The translations under genes were made by a program, and so were the position numbers. Shown here piece after piece: positions 1-10,299 of a DNA stretch of 64,000 nucleotides. The notes beneath the pieces are model-generated. The model saw nothing but the letters and a program-made list of their open reading frames with translations. It was not told the origin of the DNA and searched no databases. Source of the DNA: Leptodactylus fallax (lineage: Eukaryota; Chordata; Amphibia; Anura; Leptodactylidae); the NCBI GenBank assembly GCA_947044405.1, contig CAMRHE010001098.1:124001-188000 (forward strand), written 5' to 3'. Positions within the stretch are counted from its first letter, which is position 1. The number at the start of each line of letters is the position of its first letter.

Positions 1-2
1 TA

Positions 3-242
3 TCTCCGGCCTGTGCCCCCTCTGGTGCGGAATCCACTGGTCCTTCTCAGCCCATAGCTGCAGCACCCCATAATATACCACCGGTCCTCAGACGGACCAC
101 TAGGCCAAATGCTGGTATTCCCCCTGTTCGGTATGCACAGGATGAGTTTGTTTGGCCTGCCATACATCGGTATACTACCACCCTGTGCATAAAAGTACAA
201 CCCTCTGGATATACAGTCATAGGCAGGGACTGCCAATCTTAA
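3..242 (+). CDS. C-terminal tail of an LTR-retrotransposon polyprotein (partial)
   Basis: An open frame enters from the left window edge and runs 79 codons to a TAA at 240-242. The tail is proline- and arginine-rich, with VLRRTTRPNAGIPPVRY around residues 29-45, and ends GRDCQS. Basic, proline-rich tails of this kind are usual after the integrase domain of Ty3/gypsy-type Pol proteins. No catalytic domain lies inside the window, so the class rests mainly on the context: the stop codon overlaps a purine-rich tract and an LTR-like sequence starts 15 bases later. Integrase and reverse transcriptase should lie just left of the window. Another LTR class (BEL or retrovirus-like) is possible. No stop interrupts the visible part, so the copy may be fairly young. 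Confidence 0.6.
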   Translation, partial: SPACAPSGAESTGPSQPIAAAPHNIPPVLRRTTRPNAGIPPVRYAQDEFVWPAIHRYTTTLCIKVQPSGYTVIGRDCQS

Positions 243-254
243 AGTGGGGGGGAA
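241..254 (+). promoter_or_regulatory. Polypurine tract for plus-strand priming
   Basis: AAAGTGGGGGGGAA is a purine run with a single T. It lies between the Pol stop codon and the TG that opens the LTR. This is the expected place and composition of the primer site for plus-strand DNA synthesis in LTR retrotransposons. Confidence 0.65.
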
Positions 255-256
255 TA

Positions 257-1271
257 TGTAAGAGACAGCCAATGTTGTCCTAAGCTTTATTTGTCTGTAT
301 AAACTGTTAATGTTGAATGTATTTCTGTGATTCTGTTCCTTTAAGACAGCAGCCATTGTAATTGTGACATGATGCTGGAGTGAGACCCCCCCCCTTTTAT
401 GTCAGCCTGCCTGTTCTGCAGACAGAGTGTGAGCAGAGAAGCAGGAAGTGACGAGACAGAGAGCAGCAGCCATCTTAGCAAGTGTTGTATTGAACTGGTG
501 TGGAGATTTTTCTGTACAGCTAAGCTGTATCTTGGTCCAGAGACAAACAGATTGTAAAGAGACAACAGGACTAGTGAGTCCACGTGAAAGGAACTGTGCT
601 CAGTGGCTGATCAGTGAGACTGACATTGGAAACCACAGATAGAGACTCGCAGTGCTGTTGATGTACTGGACGGCACCTGCTAAATCCCGGCTTACATCCC
701 AGCTCAGTGTATGGATTCGGCAGGACTGTCAGTGTGCTGAGTGGAATCTGCTGTTGGATTACATTGCATTCATTGGGTTTCCCTGTTAAAGAGGACTTCA
801 TTTCTCCCAAGATCCTGATAACCGTGAGGAGAGGACGCTTCGCTATAAAAGAAAGGAACGACTTTGGGCCCCACCGCGCGCTTCTACAGACTGTAAGCGG
901 TCCACCTGGACCACTGGGGAAAAGGGGGTGCACCCAAATGTGATGTCAGGGTCAGTTAGGGATAGTTTTGAGTATATTGTTCATTCAGTGTCCATACTGC
1001 AGAATTGGACAGAGTAAAAGTAGAAACCATTGCAGAATTTGCCTTGAAATTGTTCATGCTATATTGTATATTTTGCTTGTCTTTATCCCTGTCATTTTAC
1101 CTTCAAATAGCCTTTATTAACTTATAGTAAATATATATTTTTTTTCTTGAACTACCGCGTGTGCGTTCATTTCTGGTTGCGGAGACCAAACCACCTGCCT
1201 TGCTCTCGGTTCACAGCTGCACTGTCCTGGAAAAGCTGATCTGCAGGGTTCCTGGCTGTTGTACCCCTGCA
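257..1271 (+). mobile_element. 3' LTR of an LTR retrotransposon (probably Ty3/gypsy)
   Basis: The LTR opens TGTAAGAGACAGCC directly after the polypurine tract. The right boundary is uncertain. A CA ending near 1271 (TGTACCCCTGCA) is plausible because a different repeat, a palindromic element, begins at once afterwards. The target duplication cannot be tested because the 5' flank is outside the window. TATA-like (TATAAA at 299) and AT-rich polyadenylation-like sequence (about 1106-1140) are present but not decisive. Small open frames inside it have no coding support. Confidence 0.5.
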
Positions 1272-1294
1272 GATGTAATATTGATGGCCTATCC

Positions 1295-1720
1295 CCTTGA
1301 TGGCGAACCTATGACATGCGTGCCAGAGAGGGCACGCAGAGCCCTCTCAGTTGGCATGCGTGCCGTCGCCATGATCGCTCACTAACGGGGAATCCGATCA
1401 TTTCTTTGATTGTCAGTGTAGGGGGTGCAGGCTGCATGTGAGCAAGAGGGGAGAATGGGGGTGCAGGCTGCATGTGAGCAAGAGGGGAGAATGGGGGTGC
1501 AGGCTGCATGTGAGCAAGAGGGGGGAATGGGGGTGCAGGCTGCGTGTGAGCAAAAGGGGGAAATGGGGGTGCAGGCTGTGTGTGAGCAAGAGGGGGGAAT
1601 GGGGGATGCAGGGGAGGCAGGTTAATTTAAGGTTAAATTGCTGTGTTGGCACTTTGCAATAATTTAGTGGTCTTTGGGTTGCAGTTTGGGCACTCGGTCT
1701 CTAAAGGTTCGCCATCACTG
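1295..1720. mobile_element. hAT-type non-autonomous element with 8-bp TSD
   Basis: The ends are inverted: the left starts CCTTGATGGCGAACCT and the right finishes AGGTTCGCCATCACTG. The element is flanked by an exact 8-bp direct repeat, GCCTATCC, at 1287-1294 and 1721-1728. Eight-base target duplications and short CAGTG-like termini are hallmarks of the hAT superfamily. The interior has no transposase. It holds a 36-bp minisatellite, which makes the small open frames there artefactual. A second left end of the same family is at 2253. Confidence 0.85.
1424..1615 (+). repeat. 36-bp minisatellite inside the hAT element
   Basis: Five near-identical units with GTGCAGGCTGCATGTGAGCA cores start at 1425, 1461, 1497, 1533 and 1569, followed by a partial sixth. 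The period of exactly 36 bases is a multiple of three, so frames stay open on both strands and produce repetitive spurious peptides. Confidence 0.95.
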
Positions 1721-1772
1721 GCCTATCCTAAGGACAGGACATCAATATTAGAAAGATGGATAAATCCTTTAA

Positions 1773-2079
1773 AGAGGTTGTCCAGGAATTGGAGCAACCC
1801 ATGTGGCAGGCAGGAGGTGTAGAAAAAAAAAAAAAGTAAATAATCTTCTGTCCCCGGGTCTCGGTTGTCCGCTTTCAGTGTCCATTCTATCTTGTGCAGG
1901 CACCTCATGTGACCCTTGAGACCAAACAGGGACAGGAGGTACAGGATTTCCAGAAATCAGAAGTCGCCATGAGACTGAATAGACACTAGCATGGGACAGT
2001 GGGGTGCTGAGGAGTATGCTTTTTTTTTTCACCTCCACGTCCTAAATAAAAAAATTTTTTTTTAGCCTGGGCAACCTGT
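1773..2079. mobile_element. TTAA-flanked fold-back MITE (piggyBac-like boundaries)
   Basis: The left end AGAGGTTGTCCAGGAATT and right end AGCCTGGGCAACCTGT are imperfect inverted repeats. TTAA is present on both outer sides (1769-1772 and 2080-2083). The same family occurs complete at 50470-50902. TTAA duplication is characteristic of piggyBac transposons; no transposase is present, so the assignment rests on boundaries only. Confidence 0.6.
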
Positions 2080-2083
2080 TTAA

Positions 2084-2252
2084 GGCTAGGTTCACACCTG
2101 TGCCCGGTTTCCACTCGAGGTTTCCGTCCCCAAATCCGCTTAAAAAATGCTGACAGAGAAGACCTGTAATCAAGACTTTTCTCTTTGCATTTTTCTACCT
2201 TTTACAGGAGGAAATCGGGCGGAAACCCGGAGGACCCCATTATAGTCTATGG
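2084..2252. mobile_element. Fold-back MITE fragment (GCTAGGTTCACACCTG family)
   Basis: Starts GGCTAGGTTCACACCTGTG immediately after the TTAA of the preceding element and includes a GGTTTCCGTCC motif and ACCCCATTATAGTCTATGG near its end. Related sequences are at 4879-5091, 57214-57581 and about 62538-62625. The right arm is missing because a hAT end begins at 2253. Confidence 0.55.
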
Positions 2253-2400
2253 CCGTGTTGGCGAACCTATGGCACGCGTGCCAGAGAGGGCACGCAGAGC
2301 CCTCTCAGTTGGCACGTGCACCGTCGCCATGATCGCTCAGTAACTGGGAATCCGGTACAGGATTCCCCGTTAGTGAGTGATCGTTTCTTTCAGCTAAATG
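2253..2400 (+). mobile_element. hAT element, left end only
   Basis: GGCGAACCTATGGCACGCGT and the following GCCAGAGAGGGCACGCAGAG match the left terminus of the element at 1295 over roughly 75 bases. No matching right end (GGTTCGCCATCACTG) was found downstream before unique sequence resumes near 3030. The element is either longer and diverged or truncated. Confidence 0.65.
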
Positions 2401-2649
2401 CAGGGCTGCTCCGGACCCAGATGAGTTAAATACAGTGATGAAGCAGGAGCCGTCCGCTGACAGCCCCTGCTTCACCATTGTGTGTGAAGCACATCCTTGT
2501 GTGCTTCGATCCCTGGAGCTGCGGGCGCGATGTGATGACCTCACTCACTTCGCGCTTGCAGCTCCCTGAACAGTCTGGAAGAAGAGACCTCACAGAACGG
2601 CAGTGGAGCGAGGAGGGGTGAGTATCAGTGTTTTATTATGTTAAACTGG

Positions 2650-3030
2650 TGTCAGCTGAAGGGGGGACATCAAACCGAGTAGATGAAGGGAGGACATCAA
2701 CCTGGTGGCAGATGAAGGGGGACATTAAACTAGGGGGGGCAGATGAAGGGGGACATTAAACTGGGGAAGAGATGAAGAGGGACATTGAACTGGAGGCAAG
2801 TTGTAAGGGGGCATTAAACTGGGGGGCAACTGGAGGAGGACATTAAACCGTGGGGGTAGCTGGAGGGGGACATGTCTGCCTCTAGTTGCCTCCAGTTTAA
2901 TGTCCCCATCCAAGTAACCCCATGGTTTAATGTCCCCCTCCAGCTGCCCCAGTTTAATGTCCCCCTCTAGTTGCCCCATGTTAATGTCCCCCTCCAGCTA
3001 CCCAAGTTTAATGTCCCCCTCTAGTTTCCT
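2650..3030. repeat. Minisatellite that switches orientation
   Basis: Units containing GGGGGACATTAAACTGGGG repeat from about 2690 to 2876. From about 2880 the same unit continues in reverse complement (CCCCAGTTTAATGTCCCCCT) to about 3030. The block is therefore a large inverted repeat built from a tandem repeat of roughly 30-40 bases. Local open frames in it are artefacts. Confidence 0.85.
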
Positions 3031-3835
3031 TTTTAATTGAAATACATATATAAAAATGCTCCTGTGTCTAAAAAATACTATTACCTATTTCTAATGAAAT
3101 AGTTCTCTTCATTCCCTCACATAATGACCCACATAATGTTTATAGGTTTGAGAAAATCTATGTGGACCTACTGAGCTACCCACATTGAATGCACTAGGCG
3201 GACGCTCTGCGAGACAATTCAAATAACTTCACAGGTCTCTGTAACAAGTAAGTACAGCAATATCTAGACACGGGAGCATTTTTTTTTAAATGGTAAAGTT
3301 TTGCCAATTTGATATCCCATGCAATACATGGTCTATAACACATAAACCCAAATATAACACCTACAGCAAATTGAACTGGGCCAAAATTAATTAAACATAG
3401 AAAGTTATATTTAATCAATAACATGTTAAACATAGTAAAAAACAAAAAAGCTATTAATTTCCATAATGAGAAGGAGTCAAATTGATGGGTAAAATGAGAG
3501 GAATGAAAGTGATGTGTCATAAGTACAAAAGGTAAATGGGATGGACAGCGTAATCACACTGGAGAATTATATATAAGTTACATAGTAAAACCACAATGAT
3601 AATAAATGCAAATTCTGTTCTTTATCCAAATTCTTGTTTTTTAATTCTTTCTATACAGCAGGTGAAAGTGCCTGTTACTTCTCCAGTGTGTAGACTGATG
3701 AACAGATGGATATAGTACTGTAAGTGCTTCCTCATAGGGTGTATAAAATAGCATTGCCAGATAATGAGAACATAAACCTATAGACACTCTGTCCAGTCTA
3801 GTTGTAACAAGGTGACTCAGCAAAAGAAAAATGAC
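3031..3835. other. Unassigned AT-rich sequence
   Basis: No terminal repeats, coding similarity or RNA gene was seen. The longest open frames, including 108 codons on the minus strand at 3194-3520, have low-complexity composition and no recognisable domain. Confidence 0.5.
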
Positions 3836-4135
3836 ACCCCAGGGCTTTCATCCAATGCCCTTCTTTCTCCTTTATTATTAACGATCCATAATTCCTAGCA
3901 AATAGCCGGCTGTTTATTTCAGCTCATTCATAATTGACAGGTTCAGAACTAAATCTAGGCCTCTCTTTAGGACACTACTGCTTTTACTGAGTTTTTTTAG
4001 CTTTCGCACTCTATCTCCCTAGTGTGCTATAGGGGAGCACCAAGCTCATTTCATTCCTGGTTTGTGATGGTCCAGTCAGTGGTTTGCCACAGTAATTAAT
4101 TGGTTCATCAACTCTAGAACCCGGTGACCACAAAT
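3836..4135. promoter_or_regulatory. Candidate conserved non-coding block
   Basis: Repeat-free, balanced-composition sequence with several TAATT-type homeodomain-like words, for example CCATAATTCCTAGC and CATTCATAATTGACAGG, and no coding frame. It resembles vertebrate conserved non-coding elements in texture only. This is an impression, not a demonstrated conservation. Confidence 0.2.
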
Positions 4136-4870
4136 TATATCAATTGCTTATATTTACAGCCTGATCTTGTAAAACCATTGTAAGTCTGTGTTGACTAGAC
4201 CAAGGTCCAAAACAGAAAAAAAAGTTAAAGGTTATTTCCTTCAAAATTGATCTAATGTTAGAAGAGAACAGATGAGATGTGAACCAACTGACCACGACAA
4301 TGGAGCATCTTGTGTCATTATTATCTATGGTCTGCTTGATTTATAATTTTATCTGTGCTCCTCCAGTGACACTCAGTTATGTCTGTCTATCTTAACTTCT
4401 ATAGAATGCAAAGAAAGTAGTAAGCAGCACTCTAAAGGTACATGGTGGTGCCAGCAAATGCAGCCTAATCCAATATTGTAGATACTCCAAATAAACAAAA
4501 AGAAGTTGCAGGACTTCAAAGAAAATCCAGTAAAAAACAATTAAAGTCTTACTGGCCCATGTAAGTGCAACTGGACTGATATAGGTAAAAAAAAAAACTT
4601 TACTTGTTTTTCAATTCTATAACAATAGATGTATTAAAGTTATTGCCTCAGTAAATATTTAGTGCCATTTACCAAATTATTTAATGCATCCTTACTGGTC
4701 TTGGTCAAAAAGCACCAAGGGCTGGGCCTCAAAGACTTTATAGAATTTATCAATGACAAGTTTATGGTATTAGAGTCCTAAGTGCTTGGGGAGCTTCTTC
4801 TGTAGGCACTTTTTATCTTCTTCTGCTTAATAGCAGTTCTCAGTTCTTCATCTTGAGGCTGATGCTGAAC
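4136..4870. other. Unassigned sequence
   Basis: Nothing coding was recognised. The stretch 4425-4560 (start GCAGCACTCTAAAGG) resembles a diverged dispersed repeat but no boundaries could be set. Confidence 0.4.
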
Positions 4871-4878
4871 AGGGATAC

Positions 4879-5091
4879 GCTAGGTTCAGACTAGTGCTCG
4901 TCCCCATGTAGAACCGTACGACGGAGAGCCCATCCGGTAAAAAAGCAGTTACCTGTGGTCACCCAAGGACTCCATAGACTATTGTGGAGTCCGTTGGGTG
5001 AAACCGACGGAGAGAAAAGTCCTCCGTGCAAGACCAACGGAATCTGCGGCGGAGTCTCCTATGGAGCCTTCAACGCAGATGTGAACCTAGC
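4879..5091. mobile_element. Fold-back MITE (GCTAGGTTCAGAC family)
   Basis: Left terminus GCTAGGTTCAGACTAG and right terminus CAGATGTGAACCTAGC are inverted repeats. The interior folds back as well: ACTCCATAGACTATTGTGGA lies centrally, with CCATCGG/CCGACGG-type matches around it. Non-autonomous, no coding content. The flanking 3-mers (TAC and ATA) are not a convincing target duplication. Confidence 0.65.
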
Positions 5092-5099
5092 ATAAGGTA

Positions 5100-5735
5100 G
5101 AATTTTGAAACCTTAAATTGGAGTGAAAATATTGACCCATGGCCCCATGATCTACATTTTGCTGTCTTGTCCTTTGTACAGTACATGTGGTATGATGTGC
5201 TTTCAAGTGCATTTTGCTGCTGTAGCTAATAGCAGTTGGATCATCTATCTCTGCATAACTGAGGCACACCAAGGAAACGAATTGCATAGAGTTTGGAAGA
5301 AAATGTATCCAGCATCCAATCCTTACCTTATTCTTCCCCTCAACAAGACAAATCAGTTAATCCTATTGCCTACTAAGACAAGATATTTCGATATTAGAGC
5401 ATAATGTTCACTGTGAGCTTACTCAATACATTTGGTTTGTCAGTGCACTCTCAATTCTGGAGCCCTGTTGTTTTTTTTTTTTTAAACTCCGTGCCATACC
5501 ATGCCATACCGTGCCATTGCTCAGTTATTTTTCAGGGAATGTATAAATAAAACAACATAAAAAATAAAACATTATAAATAACTGGGTGTTACCATTCCCC
5601 TTGTGAATTTACCTTAATTGTAGTATTCAGTTTCTTCTTGACTGCTGTTGCTGTTTGCAAACACTTGCTTCTGGTTTGATTCTTTCTCTAATCTTTCTAT
5701 TACAAAACTGGGTTCTTCACAGCAGAGAAAATTTT
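5100..5735. other. Unassigned sequence
   Basis: A T-run lies near 5470-5483, followed by short GTGCCATACC-type duplications. Open frames of up to 93 codons lack any recognisable domain. Confidence 0.4.
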
Positions 5736-5739
5736 GTAT

Positions 5740-6060
5740 ACAATATTTACTTTTAACAGCCTTAAATTCTGTAAAATTCAGATATCACAAATGCTAATTT
5801 CTCATTATTTTTTTGCATGCAGTATTACAATTACAATTTTTGCTTTCAATCTCCCCACAAGACTGTTTAAGATGCATTGATTCCCCAATAGAATAGACCT
5901 CAGTTCCTGTTCATAGACAAAGGTCATTCATCTAAATGTGTGACTTCTCAAGTAATGTGTACTGGTTCTAATTTAGGTCTCCATTAGCAAATTAAATGAT
6001 TTCACACTAACACCATTTTTTCATTCTTCGGTTGCTGGTGTGGTGTCAGGACAAATTACA
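5740..6060. promoter_or_regulatory. Candidate conserved non-coding block
   Basis: Repeat-free sequence with words such as GCATGCAGTATTACAATTAC and AGCAAATTAAATGATTTC. No coding frame. Called only from its non-repetitive texture and density of AT-rich factor-site-like words. Confidence 0.2.
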
Positions 6061-6213
6061 TAGCAAGAAGACCAAGCATGTAAGTATGAGCAAATTACAG
6101 CCTGTTTTTCATTAACACCCTTTTACATTTTTATACTATTAACAGGTAACAGAGATCCTGCTTACATGGTTGAAACTCTTATCAGCATTTTTTTTTATTA
6201 TGCTTTGTAGGTA

Positions 6214-6690
6214 TGTGAGCCAGAGGGCGCTGTGGAGCGACCCAGGCCCAGCCCTGAAAAGGCCTTCAGCCACACCTTTGAGGGGGTGGCGTGCAACTCC
6301 AGAAGGCTGGAGTATCCTGCATGGAGCAGGAGGTGGTGGACCAGCGGCACAGATAGACGGTCTGTGCCAGAGGGCTGGCGTCCACAGGGGACTTTTGCTG
6401 AGTGGAGCATTAGTCCGGCTGCTCAAGTGGACCAGCTAAGGACAGAGAGATAGGCTCTGTCCCAGAAGGGCTGGGTCCCACAGAGACTCTTTGCTAGAGC
6501 TGAGCAAGAGTCAGGCTAGTGAGGGGCTCTATAAGTGAGTTAGGGCCCGAACGGCGGCCTAAGTTTTGTTTGTTGTTTTGTTATGTTGCCCTTAAGCTGT
6601 AATAAAGCCACTTTGTTTTAAATTGGCACCGTCTGAACGCTGTCTCACCGGCGCCCAGTACCACAAACCACCGCTGTTGGGACCAGGAAA
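6214..6690 (+). mobile_element. Probable LTR (solo or truncated)
   Basis: A GC-richer block opens TGTGAGCCAGAGGGCGC. It carries a TATA-like CTCTATAAGTG near 6527 and an AATAAA at 6601-6606, then a short downstream stretch (CACCGTCTGAACGCTGTCTC). The order promoter, short R region, polyadenylation signal and U5-like tail is typical of an LTR. The right boundary and target duplication were not resolved. No internal coding region is adjacent, so a solo LTR or a truncated copy is most likely. Confidence 0.45.
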
Positions 6691-7370
6691 AGCCACCATT
6701 TGAGTCTAATTCCCCAAGCTGTCACAGCTTGTATATTCCTAATTAAGATTAGGCCACATGTTGAGGAAACACAGTGGACAACTGCTACATACAAAAGCAT
6801 AACAAAAACACAGCAGAAGACAAAATACAAGAAACCTAGCATTTTAACAGCTAAAATGAAAATGTTTCACTTTTCAAAGATGCAAAATAGTGCATTTTCC
6901 ACACATTTTTTTTCAGCAATGTATGGATAAGATTAAATGTGGGGACTGAAAATACACCATGTTTTTATGTTATACAAACTTTTTAAAGATCTTTTGATCA
7001 TTTTAATTTTATTTTTTCCTGTCACTATCAATATGTACAATAATGTACTTTCCATTCACCTATTTTACATCAGAGACAGGATTACAATAGAAGATAACAC
7101 CTGTATAGATAACCCCACTGCCCCATCATAGCTTTCACTACTGACAATAGATGATGCCACAGCTTATTTATTCTCCCTCCCTGCACAGAGCATGTCTAGA
7201 TAATTCTCCCATAGACCTCAACAAATTGGCTCCAGTCTATTGCTACTTATGGCCATGAGACCACTGTAAAGCATAACACTAATTGGTGTTAACAGAGCAA
7301 AAGAGAAGCTCAGGCAAGGTGGTAGCCCCTATAATCATGTACAAAAACTAAAAACTACAATCAGAAAATA
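6691..7370. other. Unassigned AT-rich sequence
   Basis: No recognisable element or gene. It forms the left flank of the LINE insertion; the copied target site begins at 7371. Confidence 0.5.
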
Positions 7371-7451
7371 AAAACAGATTAGAAGAAAATCTGCTTCAGA
7401 CGTCTGATCTGTTCCCACTTCCTTTCTTTTGATTCTTGATTTTACCCCATC

Positions 7452-8413
7452 TTGGGGAATCCCAGGTTTCCTAAGGGAATCTCTGAAAGAGTATTCCACA
7501 ACTGGCGTCGCCATGGGATCCACCGTGTATGCCACCTCCAAAGTGACTCCAGTTGGTGGATGATGACAGATACCCCGGCCTCGACTGACATACCCCCTCT
7601 TGACGCCTGGTGCGATATGCAGCTTCGTCATTTTATGAACTCACTCCCAGCCCCGACTGAATTTAGGTCAGAACCTACATTTTTGGAGCACATCTGCATG
7701 GGTGACAGTATCCTGCGCCATTCCCTCTCAGTCATCTACAAGCTTCTGATTGATCCTCCTACTGGGTCTGTTCCCCCCTTTATGTTGAAATGGGAAGCGG
7801 ATTTGTCTCTCTCTCTCTCCCAGGAACAAAGAGAACGTATTTTCCAACTCGCGCATGGGGCTTCTGTCAGCTCCCAGTACCAGGAGGCCAGTTTTAAGAT
7901 CCTGTCCCGATGGTATAGGGTTCCCGCAAAGCTACATATGCTTTTCCCGCAGGTCTCCCCGATGTGCTGGAGGTGTGGCCAGGAGGAGGGCGACATGCTT
8001 CATGTCTTCTGGTCCTGTTCAGCTCTTTCCCTGTTTTGGGATGGTGTTAAATGGTTCATTTTGCAATTTACTGAGACGTCCCATCTGTTGGGCCCTGCTC
8101 TGTTTCTACTTCACCACTGCGAGTCTCCGGTGCCTATCTACAGGCGCTCGCTACTCCATTTTTGATCCCCACGGCCCTAGCTTGTATTCCGCAGTTCTGG
8201 AAGCAAGTAGAACCTCCTCCTCTCTCCCTCTGGATTCTGAAGGTCAATGAGATTATGCGCATGGAAAAACTCACTTCCTTCCTGCATGACACAGGTGAAG
8301 CCTTTAACAAAACCTGGTTTTACTGGTTGGAATTCCAACGTACTGCAGAGTATCAGACGCTTCTGGGCTCTGGGCCTCCCTCCCGGGCTGGAACGCTGGA
8401 CTCTGAGCTCTGA
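7452..8413 (+). pseudogene. L1/Tx1-type LINE ORF2 C-terminal fragment, frameshifted
   Basis: One frame is open from 7452 to 8165. The same protein continues in another frame at 8162-8413, so a frameshift sits near 8162. The first frame contains the region downstream of the reverse transcriptase domain: SRWYRVPAKLHMLFP, then a zinc-knuckle-like CWRCGQEEGDMLHVFWSC (C-x2-C-x8-H-x4-C), then a tryptophan-containing FWDGVKW. The second frame supplies the end of the family pattern, including IPQFWKQV and WFYWLEFQ. The catalytic FADD-box region and the endonuclease are absent through 5' truncation. The first codon is TTG and not a real start. The fragment cannot mobilise itself. Confidence 0.8.
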
Positions 8414-8579
8414 GCATAGTCTCCCACCGTTAGCATTTGTCCTGCCATTGTATTTGTTTCTACATCTGACCTTACATAGTGAATTTCAGATCCATCTACT
8501 GTGGCCCTGACACGTGTTGTCCTCCGGGCCTCCCTCAGGGCCCACACATGGTATGTTACCCTGTTCACTCCCTCATTAC

Positions 8580-8715
8580 CCTCCCTGCCAGACCATTCCC
8601 TCCCCCCCCTTTTTTTTTCTTTCCCTTTTCTCTTCTTTTCTATCCTCCCCTTCCTCTCTCTTCTCTCTCTGCTCCTCTTCCCTCCCCTCTCCATTCTTTC
8701 TTCATCTTCTTCTGA
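8580..8715 (+). repeat. Pyrimidine-rich low-complexity tract in the LINE 3' UTR
   Basis: An almost pure C/T stretch in the 3' untranslated part of the LINE. It gives long open frames on both strands by composition alone. Confidence 0.8.
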
Positions 8716-8885
8716 TTAGTGTTTATGTTACCTTGCTGATTGTGCCCGTCTTGGGGTCCACTTTGGTGGCTCCAGTCCGCATTGTTTGTATTTCTGTATT
8801 CATGGTCTGTTTTGATTTACGTTGTTTATTTGTGAAAATTCAATAAAACATTTGAATTGAAGAAAAAAAACAGATTAGAAAAAAA

Positions 8886-10295
8886 ATGATATATTTTAAT
8901 AACAGTTTTAATAAATAAAAAATGGCAATACTTTCCATTTAATTGTACCTGCATTGTCACTGTGAAACTGACAGCATTTCTGCAATGAAAACACATCACA
9001 AATTGCTGTCAACATTTTTTGCTGAAGTTTTCTTTCCCCCTATATGGCCTCATCTGTCACTGACCATTATTATGTCATCACCTCAGTGACATAACATACA
9101 ACAGGTGCTGTGTAGAATTCATGTCTCATACAACTCCCCTGATGCTTATGACCACGCCTCCAATATGGGCCACTCTTCTCCTAAGCAAGTGGCAGTTGCA
9201 TATCCTGCTCTTAACTTATAGGACAAGCCATCCCTCCCACATTTGTGACATCACCGCTCATTATGAGGCCTTTAAGGGAAGGTGTCAGGCAATGCCACTG
9301 ACAGTGCCAATGCATATTCAAGTAGTACTATGCCATATAATAATGAACTTATGTATAGATAAAGCTCTACTCTCTCACCATAATATATTATTTTTTGCTT
9401 CCTCAGCAAAACATTCACCCCGCTTGAGTTGTCTTCTGTGCAACCTCACTCCTGCAAGCTAGTAACTTTTCTCCCTCCTGGCAGCACTGGACTCCAATCT
9501 CCCACACATTCTCTCATTTGTATCCCTGGCATTGCATTATCACTGTTCTCTTCCTTTGTAATTAAACAGACACCATCTGCAACATATTCTCACGATTCTC
9601 TTAGCAGCATCTGCCAAATTTGCCTTCCATCTTGAAAATGGGTGGGTTTTGGGTTTCCTGCGCAGGTTGGAGCTGTCCTGGGGTAGGGACTTAATTTTGT
9701 ACAAACTAACTAAAATGGTGGCCACCACGTGAAAAGCACAGGGAATGGATCAAATGACCTCGGAAACCAGGTGTGCTCACCCATAATGTCTTGCAAATAA
9801 CCCTCATGACAGGAGACAGCCAATCATAAGGGGCTATAGTTCTAAGGTCACTGATGTAGGCAGTATTGTAGGCAGTAGGCAGTATTAAAAGCTAAGGCTG
9901 ATAGAGAAGGTCCCCTTTATGGGGAGAGATTAGACAGATAGGGTCTCATACAGTCAGAATGAGATATATAGGAAATAGTACACAGATAATAGTACAATGT
10001 TGGGATTACTGGTTTAGGACTGGAGTAAAATTACAGTAGGTTTCATTATTTAATTAACAGAGACAAGAGACTGAGTGAAAGGAGTGAAAGACTCTCATCA
10101 CAACGCTGTTACAGCATTTACCAAAGCAATGCAGAAACAGACTGTGTGTAGTCAGTGACATGTGCAGCAACTGCATCAAGCAATCAGTCTCAAATTCTCA
10201 GTATCCAATTCAAATCCACTCTGTACTGTGTGTGCTACTGTACTGCCCCGTGCAGCTGCTGCATGAATCAAATGAGTCAAACAAACTCATTCTGT
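8886..10295. other. Unassigned sequence
   Basis: Mostly unique, AT-rich. GGCAGTATTGTAGGCAGTAG near 9860 is a short local duplication. No gene or complete element recognised. Confidence 0.5.
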
Positions 10296-10299
10296 ACTG

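Larger units (their letters stand above)
1272..1768. repeat. Palindromic dispersed repeat split by a hAT MITE
   Basis: The two outer pieces, 1272-1294 and 1721-1768, rejoin into a near palindrome: TAATATTGATGGCCTATCC followed by TAAGGACAGGACATCAATAT. Related cores (AGGATAGGCCATCAATATTAG) occur at 32041-32060 and near 27258-27276 in degenerate form. It is an older fold-back family that served as the target of the hAT MITE at 1295-1720. Confidence 0.6.
7371..8885 (+). mobile_element. 5'-truncated L1-type LINE with target-site duplication
   Basis: The LINE body runs from about 7390 to 8866. It is flanked by AAAACAGATTAGAA at 7371-7384 and again at 8867-8880, with similar A-rich bases after each. 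The 3' end has AATAAA at 8852-8857 and an A-rich tail. Variable-length duplications of 14 or more bases and 5' truncation are what target-primed reverse transcription leaves. The coding part matches the C-terminal end of ORF2 in vertebrate L1/Tx1-type LINEs. Confidence 0.85.

Noticed and set aside
7736..7996. Minus-strand frame overlapping the LINE
   Set aside because: Shadow of the LINE coding strand.
8353..8694. 113-codon highly basic minus-strand frame
   Set aside because: Antisense of the pyrimidine-rich LINE 3' UTR; low complexity.
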